Below are positions 50,448-62,600 of a stretch of DNA of 64,000 nt, in pieces. The notes below the pieces were generated by a model. The model was not told where the DNA came from, made no database searches, and worked only from the letters and a program-made list of their open reading frames with translations. How positions within the stretch are numbered: position 1 is the stretch's first letter; the number at the start of each line of letters is the position of its first letter. Made by a program: the position numbers and the translations under genes. Source of the DNA: Mya arenaria (taxonomy: Eukaryota > Mollusca > Bivalvia > Myida > Myidae); NCBI RefSeq assembly GCF_026914265.1, contig NC_069127.1:20329045-20393044 (forward strand), given 5' to 3'.

Positions 50448-53400
50448 CTAGAAGATCCTCTCAGCGAGACTTAATAACAATCCGCTTAACAACACAAAGG
50501 CCAGTGAGCTTCTATCATGCTGCCCCTGTGCCCCTCCCACTTGGTCTGCATCCGTATCCTTGGTAACGAATGTAATTCGGCCTTCCTCGGCTGGATAGAC
50601 AGGACCATGCTTACCCAGATATTTAAACGTCACTTCGACGTCAAGCGTATCTGCAAAATAGAGAGTTTAATGTACGAGTGTGTGATATAGTGTATGATCT
50701 CAGTATAATTCACCGAGTGAGCACCTATTTTTCACGAGTGGTATAATGCGTTAAATTGTTTGCAGACATAGCGTCAATTTGTCCTAGCCTTGTGGGCACT
50801 GACGTCTGATTAAGGCGACGGAAATATCTATAATAAATAGACGATAATTGTTTGTTTAAGTGTAAGATTGCATTATATCTCGAGTAGCACCGAAAGCTAT
50901 ATTTCGCGAGTTGAAAAGCCAGGGGTGAAATATATACTTTTACTGTTCACGTTTGCATACAAATAATGTAAACTGGCAGTTAATTGTAGTTTGTAAGCGT
51001 GCTAAACTGTATGCGAACGTAACGTCTATTCGGAAATGACGCCGTTGAAATTTAAATTAAGCCTTATACGTGCTTACAACTGATTCGGACCAGAGAGATG
51101 GCTTCAGGTTTGACAATAGTGAAGAATGTGGTAGACATCAAAATTATGTGTAGAAACCCGTGCTTTATGCTTATAAACCTGCAGCTATGTGATATGTGTT
51201 TAAACTTATTTTAAAACATTGATGTATATACGTAGTTTCCGTTATTTAAGGTTCTTTAAAACTTATTGTCAAGCGCCCCCGGATGCGGTCGCACTGTATC
51301 ACACATGCGCATTTGTAAAACCGATGTTTCCGGTATTGATTCCTTTTTTTGGTAAGAAACGCTACGTCAAAATACGCGTTTTCATTTCTTTTTCTCCAAA
51401 AAATTACTTGAAAGATTTAATTTTGTTCATACGTTTTATAAAGAAAATCGAACATTATATATAATTTGAAACTGGTCGAGTGGTGCTGTCTTCCATGTTT
51501 TAGAAACGAATATTTTATTATCAACATTATCAAGTATACTGTTCAGCAGTTTATGCATCCATGTTTATATCTAGTGAGATGCTTAATACCTTATATTCAT
51601 GATCAAAGTTGTGAAGTTTTTTCGTATCTTGTTTCGGTCTTGTAATACTGTAGGACCAGGACCATACCAAAATTATGCTTTTTGTTTGGTATACAAGCTT
51701 TTAACGACGGGCGTCTTGAAAGACATTTTTGTCGTACATCTAGAACATAGCATGTTCTTAAATAAGAATATAAACGCAAAAACGAATATGTCTGCATTGA
51801 AAATAAAACATCAACCAACGCAACACAAACGTTGTTTTTGTCACAGGCGTTCGGCTCGTTGTGTACTCAAGTTTGCGAGCATGTTTAAATGTGTAAACTT
51901 ATATCATTTTGGGACAATTGGTGTTGTTGTTTTTGCTCCAAAATAACCATATTTTTACATTTTCAACACATACGATAAGGCATTAACCTAAGCTTTTTTT
52001 GTCAATTGAACATGAAGATTAACCCAACAGTCAGATTTATGGGCCTCTATCTAAAGTTTGTGTTCGGAAATTATCTAAATAAAAATTATCTTACTGAAGC
52101 GAAGATGTTCGATCGGCTCAAACTGGTATCCGTCGCCTCCCTTGATGAGGTAGGTCGGGAGTAGAACGTTGTAAATGACTTCATCCTGCAATGGGGAGTA
52201 ACTGGGCACAGCGCAAGTGAGACAGCGCACCTGCACGTCATGGACGCGCCGCATGGCCGGCTGTTGGAGGTCGTACGTCACCTTTAACCCTAAAAATATA
52301 CATATGTATTTAAATAAGGTTGATGAGGTTTGGTAGTCTCAAAATACTATAATTCTAAGCGGTAACCTAATTCAGATAGTGTGGCTAATTCCTTCTAGAC
52401 AGATATTGTATTCCCTTTAAATGTCGTTCTGATATATACTGAAAGGACAAGTGCGCAAATACAACGTTTTATACGCATTAGAATGTCAACAATACACTTA
52501 AACTTGTTGTTCTGGCGCCTCATATATAGCTTAATGACTTGCTTATTACGTCATTCTTGTGTGTATTTTGAAAGACACATTTAGGGGAAAATACGACAAA
52601 AACAGTGGCGTCCTTGTGTGTTTTCATGTTGACGGGACGCCAAAACACAACATAGCAAATGCTACATCAATATATTCAAGAATCGTTTTTGTTTTGCATT
52701 GCCAACAACTGCAGTCCTTAAAAGATATATAGTCGTATGCCTACACATAATACATCAATTTATCCAAGATTTTCTACTTCGTTTTGATTGCTACTGTAGT
52801 CCTTACTAGATAGAAACGCGTTGCATTAATTTAACCTGAAAACTGCAGAAATCGCCCATGCTTTTCTGTGACGTCATATTCGCTAACGCTGATCTCGAGC
52901 TGGTGACGTAGGTTACTTCCGTTAATTCGAATCATGTCCACTTCGTTCCTAAACGGCTGTACGTTATTGACGTCTCCAGCCGTTATCATACCTTAGGAGA
53001 AACAACAATGTCATAGTCATCATCAATGTCACAATCAGCATCAACAACAAAAATAAAATAATGATGCCTTTATCCAACGCCCCTAAATTTTCAGCGTCAA
53101 ATCCAGAAACAAACACATGTTTTGCCTGAAGGAAAATTTCTCGACAGACGTAAGTTTATGACGCAGAAAAAATGACAGCTGATGATAACACAAGTCTTGA
53201 TTTCATAAATATATAATAATACATTTACCACCTTTGCCTACCTGAAAAATATTAATGACCAAAGATCATTTGAATATTTATATGGTTCATCAGACTTCAG
53301 TAATAATATTTTATATATAATGTGTTTCGCTGACAGTTAAATTACTTGGTTCTATATGAATTGAAACGATTTCGAATGATTTATACTGCACATTTAAAAT

Positions 53401-54014
53401 GCTTACATGAGATCATATTTAGTAAGTCTTGTTTTAGATCATAACATTCCTATATGTAACTCGATATGTAAATTGAGGAGGCTTGTTATCCCATGTTATT
53501 ATGTATCATTTTGTCAAGTTTCACTCAACTATTGGTTCTTAATTCATCAACCAATTGTTTGCATATCTCTAAAGAAAGGCCGTACTTTGATATGGATATA
53601 CTATGTTTTGACTTTGAAGACATTTCTAGTTTATATACCTTTCTGGATGGAGCTTCTTATACTGCCTGAATCTTGGAGAGCAATAGCCGCGGGCGCCCAG
53701 GCTTCGTTAGAAAAGTTGTAACCGGAAGTGACGTAATAGTCGATCATGGCGTCGGCAAGCATGTTACCTGAAATAGTACATTTGCCATTAGTAGTTTTGT
53801 TTGGAATATCCTCATTTATACGACGAAAATAAGACTTAAAACATGGTCGCAAATTTGACCCAGTTCAGAAGAGAAAGTAACCTATTTTCTGTCTTTGCAG
53901 TTTATCAAACCAACTTTACGCGTATGATTGGATGTATGAATATCGTATTTTGTATAAACACATTCTATTAAGCTCTGTTTCATTCTGGTTATACTTTTCA
54001 AACGCGGATGTAGT

Positions 54015-54069
<55 letters not shown>

Positions 54070-56002
54070 CAAGACTAAATACAGTTTTCAATTACGCATA
54101 CAAGTTATTCTTTCAAAAGAGTACATACCCAGGTTGCATTCTCGGAGGCGGCAGTGCTCCCGCCGACCGTCTAACTCAACCAGCGACAGGCCAACCTTCT
54201 CCAGCTTAATCTCATCCACCGGAAGTCGCCAGGTCGCCAGCTCCCGGAGCGTATCCGCGTCTGCAAATAAATGTATGGCTATGGTCGGTCAATCTTATAC
54301 AATACTATCTCGTATCTCATCCACATTAAATGAAAGCAGACTAGTTATTTCTTTATATGGGGATGCCATGGTTTGAACTTGTTCATAAATTAGTTCAAAG
54401 GCTCATCTGTTAAAATGAACAAATTGAATACACCACCTTGTTCAATAGAAGAGTCAAGTAGTATGGGGTTTCCGCTCCAGGAAGTTACGTCACCATTTGC
54501 ATTGAATGTGACGTTGAGGTAACCAAGGTATTTTCCATACGTAAAATCTTGAACAACGAGAGCTCGGCCACCACGTGGCTGGCTGACGACGACCGGATAT
54601 AGACCCTCGGGCGTCTCGTCGGATGGGGGCTCTCCTGTGTATACAATGTGGAATCAATGGCATGACCCGCAGGGAGCATTTTAATTACTATTTACACTAT
54701 TGTGTGAACCACCTTAGAGGAACATGGCTATTAGCTTAACATGTATTCAGAAACCGCAGTTAAATTCTGTACCTGCGATGGAAACACTGAGGGTTTATTT
54801 TGTTGATTCCCGTACAATATCGTACACTTTAGCAATTCTCTATTATACACATATTGAGACAAGTTCTAGGACAGTATTTTATCGCCGAAGTGTACATGTA
54901 AATATATACAGCTCATGTTCCTACCGGTGTAAAGGAATGTGTCCGTGTGTCCACCGACGACAACGTCCACTCCGTCTATTGCTGCCACCTGCTGATCCAT
55001 CCGAAAGCCTGCGTGACCCAAAGCCAAGATCTTGGTCACGCTTTGAGATTGTAGGACCGCCACCTCCGCGGAAACGCTGCTAATGACGTCTTCAAACGTC
55101 ACCGTCGGTCCTGATACAAAAGCATATTCAGTTCGATATTTTTTATCATGTAATCTTTAACTGGCCATCACAAAGGAACAGTAAAAACTATAATAACATG
55201 TGTATGGAAAATCTCCTCACCTGGTTCGGATATAATTTTGGTTTCTGGTGTTATGTAACCTATAACCCCAATATTTTCTCCCCCAACGTTCTTAATGACG
55301 CTTTTTGTCAAAAGTCCGCTAAGCTTCGGTTCATTCGTGACGTCAACGGAAGAACTGACGACGTCAAAACTGACGTTACCCAAAAAGGAAGCCAATGGGT
55401 CCACTCCAAGATCGAATTCGTGATTTCCCAGACACTGTACATATTGAAATAGATTGAACATAAAGCAGTGTCAATGTTGAAACATTTTATATAGAACCTG
55501 AATAGAATTAATTTAATTAAAATGAACTGTTCATTTACTAGAAACTACTTTGAAAATTTGGTAGCTAAATCAATCCTATGATTTCCTCAAATATCTTATA
55601 TACACATGAAAGAAAGTAATATATAAACTATACACGAAAACTGAATCGTATTTGAGCGAAACCCACCATGACGTCATATCCGAGCTGATTCATAAAGTAT
55701 GACGTAGCATTGCCTCTGTGAACGAAAAACCAGAGTGTTCCCATGAACTGATCACCTGCGTCTAAAAGTAGCACATTGTCATGGCCATTCCGAATGTCCT
55801 TGATCTTCGTGTGTCGCCTAGCAACGCCACCAAAGCACTTTCCAGCTGCGGCGTCATCGACGCTGCAGTCCGCACCGTACTTGTTGATTTGTTCAAACCG
55901 AGCGTGCACGTCGTTGGTGTGCAGGATGGTCAACTCGTAGCTGGCCACTCTGGCCGAAATGACCAGCACAAGACTCGTGTAGCAATACATCTTGTATAAC
56001 AT
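50448..56002 (-). CDS. NT5E: Ecto-5'-nucleotidase (CD73-like), copy 3
   Basis: Nine exons in frame, 582 codons plus stop: 55667-56002, 55221-55434, 54925-55110, 54437-54634, 54129-54260, 53639-53767, 52836-52991, 52095-52289, 50448-50650. Same architecture as copies 1 and 2: signal peptide, TNDVHARFEQ, DAGDQFMGT, GNHEFD, GHAGFRMD, GGHTDTFLYTG, RECNLGN, GGDGYQF, and a GPI-type tail LAFVLLSGLLLSLAERIF. The most diverged copy. In exon 6 it reads ALQDSGSIRSSI where copies 1 and 2 read ALLNSGSIRSSI, so the Asn that aligns with human CD73 Asn390 in the nucleotide pocket is Asp here. Intron 5 has an (AT)n tract (54017-54066), and intron 8 is ~1 kb shorter than in the other copies. Probably functional, possibly with altered substrate preference. 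Confidence 0.9.
54017..54066. repeat. (AT)n microsatellite in NT5E copy 3 intron 5
   Basis: About 25 AT dinucleotides. At the matching place copies 1 and 2 have no such run ('ATGTGTAGTCATAATACC' in copy 1). Confidence 0.9.
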
Positions 56003-57129
56003 ATTGCCTTCTGTTTTATATATTTCCGCTTTATTTCGAGGAAAACAAATAAAATGTATTTACAACATCAAACATATATAAAATTAATGAGAGTCTGAGC
56101 ATCTACCATAGGATCACACACTGTTTATATTTTAGACTTATGTTATCATAGATATATTGTCCCAACAAATTAATTCGAGCTGGTCCTGACCTTAATATTT
56201 GCGTATATCATACGGTGAATACAGCCAGTATACGTTTACATGAACAATTCATGCATTCTCTATAAATTTAGTGGCAAAATAAGTGCGTACAATATGTTTG
56301 CGCAGATGAAACAAATCCTAAATAAAACCACATGGTACTTATTGTATGCTCTTTACTTTATATCGCATGACGATGCTTGTAACGGGTAACACAATCCTTA
56401 CAATGCACGAATTTTCTTCAACTTTACTTTTTCCGGTTGTTTATTGAAAAACAATGGTGGCTTATCTTCGGACATATTTGAGACATATTTGAGACCATTT
56501 CGCTGTAAAAACGATTATGAATAAAATACGTCATGTGATTAAGAACAGTTTTCCAGTTAATATATAAAACGTTATAAAACCCGGTACGCACGCAGCTGGC
56601 TCTCTTAATAACCTTTCCTAAACCGTTTTATATCAAATGATTTATTTAAGATTTAAGAACCAATATTTGTAATAATCAAGTTTCTCGAAGTAAATGTTTC
56701 AAACAGAAAAAAATAACAAACAATTTTTCAAATCATATATTTATATCCTGTATCATTTCACGAAGATGTCCGTCACATGCTAAATTAATATCTGAAGTCA
56801 TGCTACTATGACCACAGTTAATTTACACAAAGCAAGATTTCAACCACCGAAGTGTTGTTAAGTATTTGAACCAAGGATAGATAGCATCAATTGGCCCCCG
56901 ATTTCAATAGCCATCGTTCTTCGTTATTATTAAGATCGGTGACAGTTTGGATGATGTGAGATGTGTATTTGCGATATAAAATAAGTTTAAATTAACATTC
57001 AGAACAAATATAAGGATAACTATCCCTGTTTAGTCTGACTTGGCCATCACTGAATTTGTATATAGTGTCTGAAACAAAATTTCAGTCATTAATTTTAAAT
57101 ATGATACTTTCTTTCAAAGTCCTTATTTC

Positions 57130-57430
57130 TTTTAAGGGGCTCATTTCGTCACTTATTAAGTGAAATTCGCAAATCATCAGTAGATAACCTTAAATATGTT
57201 AAAAACTTTATTGATAAGTAGTAACACGAATCATGTTGTTATCCAGTTATATGTTACTTACTTGGTGGAGTTCGCAGACCATAACTAGATTAACACGGCT
57301 GAAAATGTAATATATTTATAAATAAATTGTTACTCGAATCTTATCTAGTTAACCAGTTATTATGTAACTTATTAAGTTGAACCCTCAAACCATAACTTAA
57401 TAACGTGTTAGTGTTGTACAGCTAAACATC
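57130..57430. repeat. Doubled ~130 bp spacer fragment
   Basis: Two successive blocks share 'CGAATC', 'CAGTTAT', 'ATGT.ACTTA' and 'CATAACTA/CATAACTT'. They resemble 27140-27330 of spacer 1. This is the last stretch that I can relate to the gene array. Confidence 0.4.
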
Positions 57431-58079
57431 TAACAGGTTGCAGTTCTGGGATCTTTCAAGCCTGCTTTAGTCAAATGATATTTATCTTATCGAAAATGTT
57501 TCGTGAATAATTTCTAGAAAGTAATATAATTATCGCGAAACATAAGTGGTCAACACGAAACTATTCGTAAACGTTATCAGGTAATTTTACGTCAGTAATT
57601 TGCCAACAGGTATACCCCCAATAACTTATTATTACTCTAAGAAATTTAAAGAAACATGCAATCAAAACACAATCTTGTTTGTCTGCACCGATTAGTGTGC
57701 GTCAACATTTTAATTATTGTGAGTTAAAGAACAGTTTGCATAATCGTTTTTGTCTCTTTTTTCAAGTATTACAGCTTTAAAGGAAATATTGGACAATATA
57801 AAAAAATCAATTACATTTTTAATTGTTATTGATCGCTTTTTTAAATCTTGGTATGCGAGTTCAGGAATGGGCGCATCAGATAGAAAATTATCTGTCATAA
57901 TCTACTTCTATATTTATTATTTACAGAAGGAGTAATACACACAAAAAAGTAGTATTTCATTTTCCGTCTTCAAAGTACATTTCATGTTTTGTTAACATTT
58001 TTTTACTGTTACTTTGATTTTCTGTCAACATGTTGACGAGGCCGAATTCCGATTTAATCGTTATAGATATACCTGAGAC
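57431..58079. other. Intergenic, no gene recognised
   Basis: AT-rich with only short open frames. No repeat family identified. Confidence 0.45.
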
Positions 58080-58650
58080 GAGAATGAGTGAGATATCGCA
58101 AAGAGCCAGCAGAGAACGATCTAGATATCCGTACAGGGCCGGCCGAGAACGAGCGAGACATCGTACAGGGCCGACCGAGAACGAGCGAGACATCGTACAG
58201 GGTCGACCGAGAACAAACGAGACATCGTACAGGGCCGACCGAGAACGAGCGAGACATCGTACAGGGCCGACCGAGGAAGAGCGAGATTTCGTACAGGGCC
58301 GGCCGAGAATGAGCGAGATATCGTACAGGGCCGGCCGAGAACGAGTGAGATATCGTACAGGGCCGGACAAGAACGAGCGATATATCGTATAGGGCCAACC
58401 GAGAACGAGCGAGATATCGTACAGTGCCTGCCGAGAACGACCGAGATAACGTAGAGGGCCGACCGAGAACGTGCGAGATATCTTACAGGGACAGCCGAGA
58501 ACGAACGAACAAACGTACAGGGCCGGACGAGAACCAACGAGATATCGTACAAGGCCGACCGATATGTTGAACAGGATCGGCCGAGAACGAGTGGAAGCCT
58601 CTACATGCCAGCCGAGAATAAGCATTATATTGTACAGAGCAAGCCGAGAA
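58080..58650. repeat. 32-bp GC-rich minisatellite, about 17 units
   Basis: GTACAG recurs at 58131, 58163 and 58195 and onward every 32 bp. Unit roughly CGAGCGAGACATCGTACAGG then GCCGACCGAGAA. It contrasts with its AT-rich surroundings. Because 32 is not a multiple of 3 and the unit has no stops in most phases, several frames on both strands stay open (up to 222 codons on the minus strand, 57957-58625). I treat these as by-products. Confidence 0.85.
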
Positions 58651-59699
58651 TGAAAATCTGAAGGAATAAATCCGGTCTTAAGTAAACGTTTTTCTTACAT
58701 GTAAAAGCGTATATTTTGAACGAATAATCTTATGTACATTTTAAATCCAATCATCAATACTTTTGACCGGTAAACTAGCGGATCCATTGTTGGGAACAAA
58801 CCTTCACCTATGTTTCAAATGTAAAGTTTTGTGTTAAACCCGAATTGAACCCATTTCTTTTAATGAACCGAAACTTCAAAATGTCTGACAGATACAATTG
58901 CATTATTAGTTTAATTCGATCCCATGTTTTGCACGTTATTATAAGTCATCATTATGTAAAGTATTTGCTTTGTTTTTGGTTTGAGTCCGTTTTCCCGTCC
59001 AGGAGCGAGCGCAAATATATGCAGTTCTTTGAACTACATGACATAATGGGCAAAAGTATACAAATTCGGAAGTGACAACTCTATTTTACATTTTTTTTCT
59101 ATTTTTTATGAACAGGTGACCGTATAGCACATCATTGTTATGCAATATCAGACCATGTGCCACTTCTCTTCTTGTAGATTTTGAATCTCTGTGCTTTGTG
59201 GTTGAACTGTATCTTCGAGATCTACTTTTTACTGTTTACATTTTCACCACATTGTTTGAACTCGGAACTGCACAGCTTTAAACAAATACATCGAAGCCAC
59301 GTTCAACCAATGTCAGTTTTTGTTATTACAAACGTTATTTTTTTCTTATATCATTTAATGTTTCATTCATACCGTACGGCAGACAAATTAGAGAGTTGAC
59401 TTAAGCTTGCAACGGAGGGTATGGAAAATGTTTTAAGCTTGATAAGTTGTTTAGACGCCCTAGTAAAGGAATCCGTTTGATTACCTCCTGCCGTCGACGT
59501 ATAAACACGCATGACTCAATTTTAGGACAAAATATGCCAAAACTACTAAAAATAAAATGTCATTACAATTTCAGGTAACTTAATTCAGGTATCGTGAAAT
59601 AACCATACCAAAATGTCGTTCAAAATGGCCGTTGGATATGAAAAATTTCAAGTTTAAAATCAAATATGCTATTGTTTAGTTTAATTTGTTCGAACAAAC
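58651..59699. other. Intergenic between two satellites, no gene recognised
   Basis: AT-rich; short frames on the plus strand (58845-59075, 59181-59399) have no recognisable motif or splice structure. Nothing else supported. Confidence 0.45.
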
Positions 59700-62600
59700 G
59701 AGGCTAGGGTTAGTGATATTGTGTCTGGTGTTTAAAAACACGAGTCTTGGGTAAGTGCCATTATGTGTCATGTTAGAACTCACCAGGACAGGGTTAATGA
59801 CATTTTTGTATTAGAACTCACCAGGCTTGGTTAGTGCAATCGTATGTGATATAAGAACTCACCAGACTATGGTAAGTGCCATCGGGTGTGGTGTAAAACC
59901 ACACCATGCCTTGGTTAGTGCTATTGGGTGTGGTGTGAGAACACATCAGGCCGGTGTAAGTGACATTGGTCGTGGTGTTAGAACACACCAGACCTGGGTA
60001 AGGGCCATTGGGTGTGGTTTTAGTTCCCACTAGGCCTCGATAAGTGCCATTATGTCTGGTGTTTGAATTCACCAGGCCTGGGTTTGTGTCAATGTCAATG
60101 GTGTTAGAACTCACCAGGCCTTGGTTAGTGTCAATGTCAGTGGTGTGAGAACTCACCAGGCCTGGATAAGTGTCAATGTCAGTGGTGTTTGAACTCACCA
60201 GGCCTGGGTAAGTGTCAATGTCAGTGGTGTTTGAATTCACCAGGCCTGGGTAAGTGTCAATGTCAGTGGTGTTAGAACTCACCAGGCCTTGGTTAGTGTC
60301 AATGTCAGTGGTGAGAGAACTCACCAGGCCTGGATAAGTGTCAATGTCAGTGGTGTGAGAACTCACCAGGCCTTGGTAAGTGTCAATGTCAGTGGTGTTT
60401 CAATTCACCAGGCCTGGGTAAGTGTCAATGTCAGTGGTGTTAGAACTCACCAGGCCTTGGTTAGTGTCAATGTCAGTGGTGTGAGAACTCACCAGGCCTG
60501 GATAAGTGCCATTATGTCTGGTGTTTGAACTCACCAGGCCTTGGTTAGTGTCAATGTCAGTGGTGTTAGAACTCACCAGGCCTTGGTAAGTGTCAATGTC
60601 AGTGGTGTAAGAACTCACCAGGCCGGGGTAAGTGTCAATGTCAGTGGTGTGAGAACTCACCAGGCCTGGATAAGTGCCATTATGTCTGGTGTAAGAACTC
60701 ACCAGGCCTGGGTTAGCGTCAATGTCAGTGGTGTTAGAACTCACCAGGCCTTGGTAAGTGTCAATGTCAGTGGTGTGAGAACTCATCAGGCCTGGATAAG
60801 TGCTATTATGTCTGGTGTAAGAACTCATCAGGCCTTGGTTAGTGTCAATGTCAGTGGTGTTTGAACTCACCAGGCCTTGGTCAGTGTCAATGTCAGTGGT
60901 GTAAGAACTCACCAGGCCTGGATAAGTGCCATTATGTCTGGTGTAAGAACTCACCAGGCCTGGGTTAGTGTCAATGTCAGTGGTGTTAGAACTCACCAAG
61001 CCTTGGTAAGTGTCAATGTCAGTGGTGTGAGAACTCACCAGGCCTGGATAAGTGCCATTATGTCTGGTGTAAGAACTCACCAGGCCTTGGTTAGTGTCAA
61101 TGTCAGTGGTGTTAGAACTCACCAGGCCTGGGTAAGTGTCAATGTCAGTGGTGTGAGAACTCACCAGGCCTGGATAAGTGCCATTATGTCTGGTGTAAGA
61201 ACTCACCAGGCCTCGGTTAGTGTCAATGTCATTGGTGTTAGAACTCACCAGGCCTTGGTAAGTGTCAATGTCAGTGGTGTTTGAACTCACCAGGCCTGGA
61301 TAAGTGCCATTATGTCTGGTGTAAGAACTCACCAGGCCTGGGTTAGTGTCAATGTCAGTGGTGTTAGAACTCACCAGGCCTTGGTGAGTGTCAAAGTCAG
61401 TGGTGTAAGAACTCACCAGGCCGGGGTAAGTGTCAATGTCAGTGGTGTGAGAACTCACCAGGCCTGGATAAGTGCCATTATGTCTGGTGTTAGAACTCAC
61501 CAGGCGTGGGTTAGTGTCAATGTCAGTGGTGTTAGAACTCACCAGGCCTTAGTAAGTGTCAATGTCAGTGGTGTGAGAACTCACCAGGCCTGGATAAGTG
61601 CCATTATGTCTGGTGTAAGAACTCACCAGGCCTTGGTTAGTGTCAATGTCAGTGGTATTTGAACTCACCAGGCCTTGGTTAGTGTCAATGTCAGTGGTGT
61701 GAGAACTCACCAGGCCTGGATAAGTGCCATTATGTCTGGTGTATGAACTCACCAGGCCTGGGTTAGTGTCAATGTCAGTGGTGTTAGAACTCACCAGGCC
61801 TGGGTAAGTGTCAATGTCAGTGGTGTGAGAACTCACCAGGCCTGGATAAGTGCCATTATGTCTGGTGTAAGAACTCACCAGGCCTGGGTTAGTGTCAATG
61901 TCATTGGTGTTAGAACTCACCAGGCCTTGGTTAGTGTCAATGTCAGTGGTGTAAGAACTCACCAGGCCTGGGTAAGTGTCAATGTCAGTGGTGTGAGAAC
62001 TCACCAGGCCTGGATAAGTGCCATTATGTCTGGTGTAAGAACTCACCAGGCCTGGGTTAGTGTCAATGTCAGTGGTGTTAGAACTCACCAGGCCTTGGTA
62101 AGTGTCAATGTCAGTGGTGTGAGATCCCACCAGGCCTGGATAAGTGCCTTTATGTCTGGTGTAAGAACTCACCAGGCCTTGGTAAGTGTCAATGTCAGTG
62201 GTGTTTGAACTCACCAGGCCTTGGTTAGTGTCAATGTCAGTGGTGTTAGAACTCACCAGGCCTGGATAAGTGCCATTATGTCTGGCGATGGCACTTATCC
62301 AGGCCTGGGTTAGTGTCAATGTCAGTGGTGTTAGAACTCACCAGGCCTTGGTTAGTGTCAATGTAAGTGGTGTGAGAACTCACCAGGCCTGGATAAGTGC
62401 CATTATGTCTGGTGTTTGAACTCACCAGGCCGGGGTAAGTGTCAATGTCAGTGGTGTTAGAACTCACCAGGCCTGGGTAAGTGTCATTGTCAGTGGTGTG
62501 AGAACTCACCAGGCCTTGGTTAGTGTCAATGCCAGTGGTGTTAGAACTCACCAGGCCTTGGTTAGTGTCAATGTCAGTGGTGTGAGAACTCACCAGGCCT

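Larger units (their letters stand above)
48856..57340. repeat. Tandem unit 3 (shorter)
   Basis: Homology begins with the shared AAGATTGTATA and runs through ORF232, NT5E and its upstream flank to about 57060, then resumes in pieces at 57130-57340 (match to 27140-27330). The LINE relics and most of the spacer are absent. Sequence is clearly more diverged from units 1 and 2 than these are from each other in the NT5E part. Confidence 0.75.

Noticed and set aside
57957-58625. 222-codon open frame on the minus strand
   Set aside because: Product of the 32-bp minisatellite; several overlapping frames on both strands are equally open.
60400-61542. 380-codon open frame on the minus strand
   Set aside because: It lies wholly in the 42-bp satellite; a unit length divisible by three keeps frames open by construction, and frames of similar size exist on the other strand.
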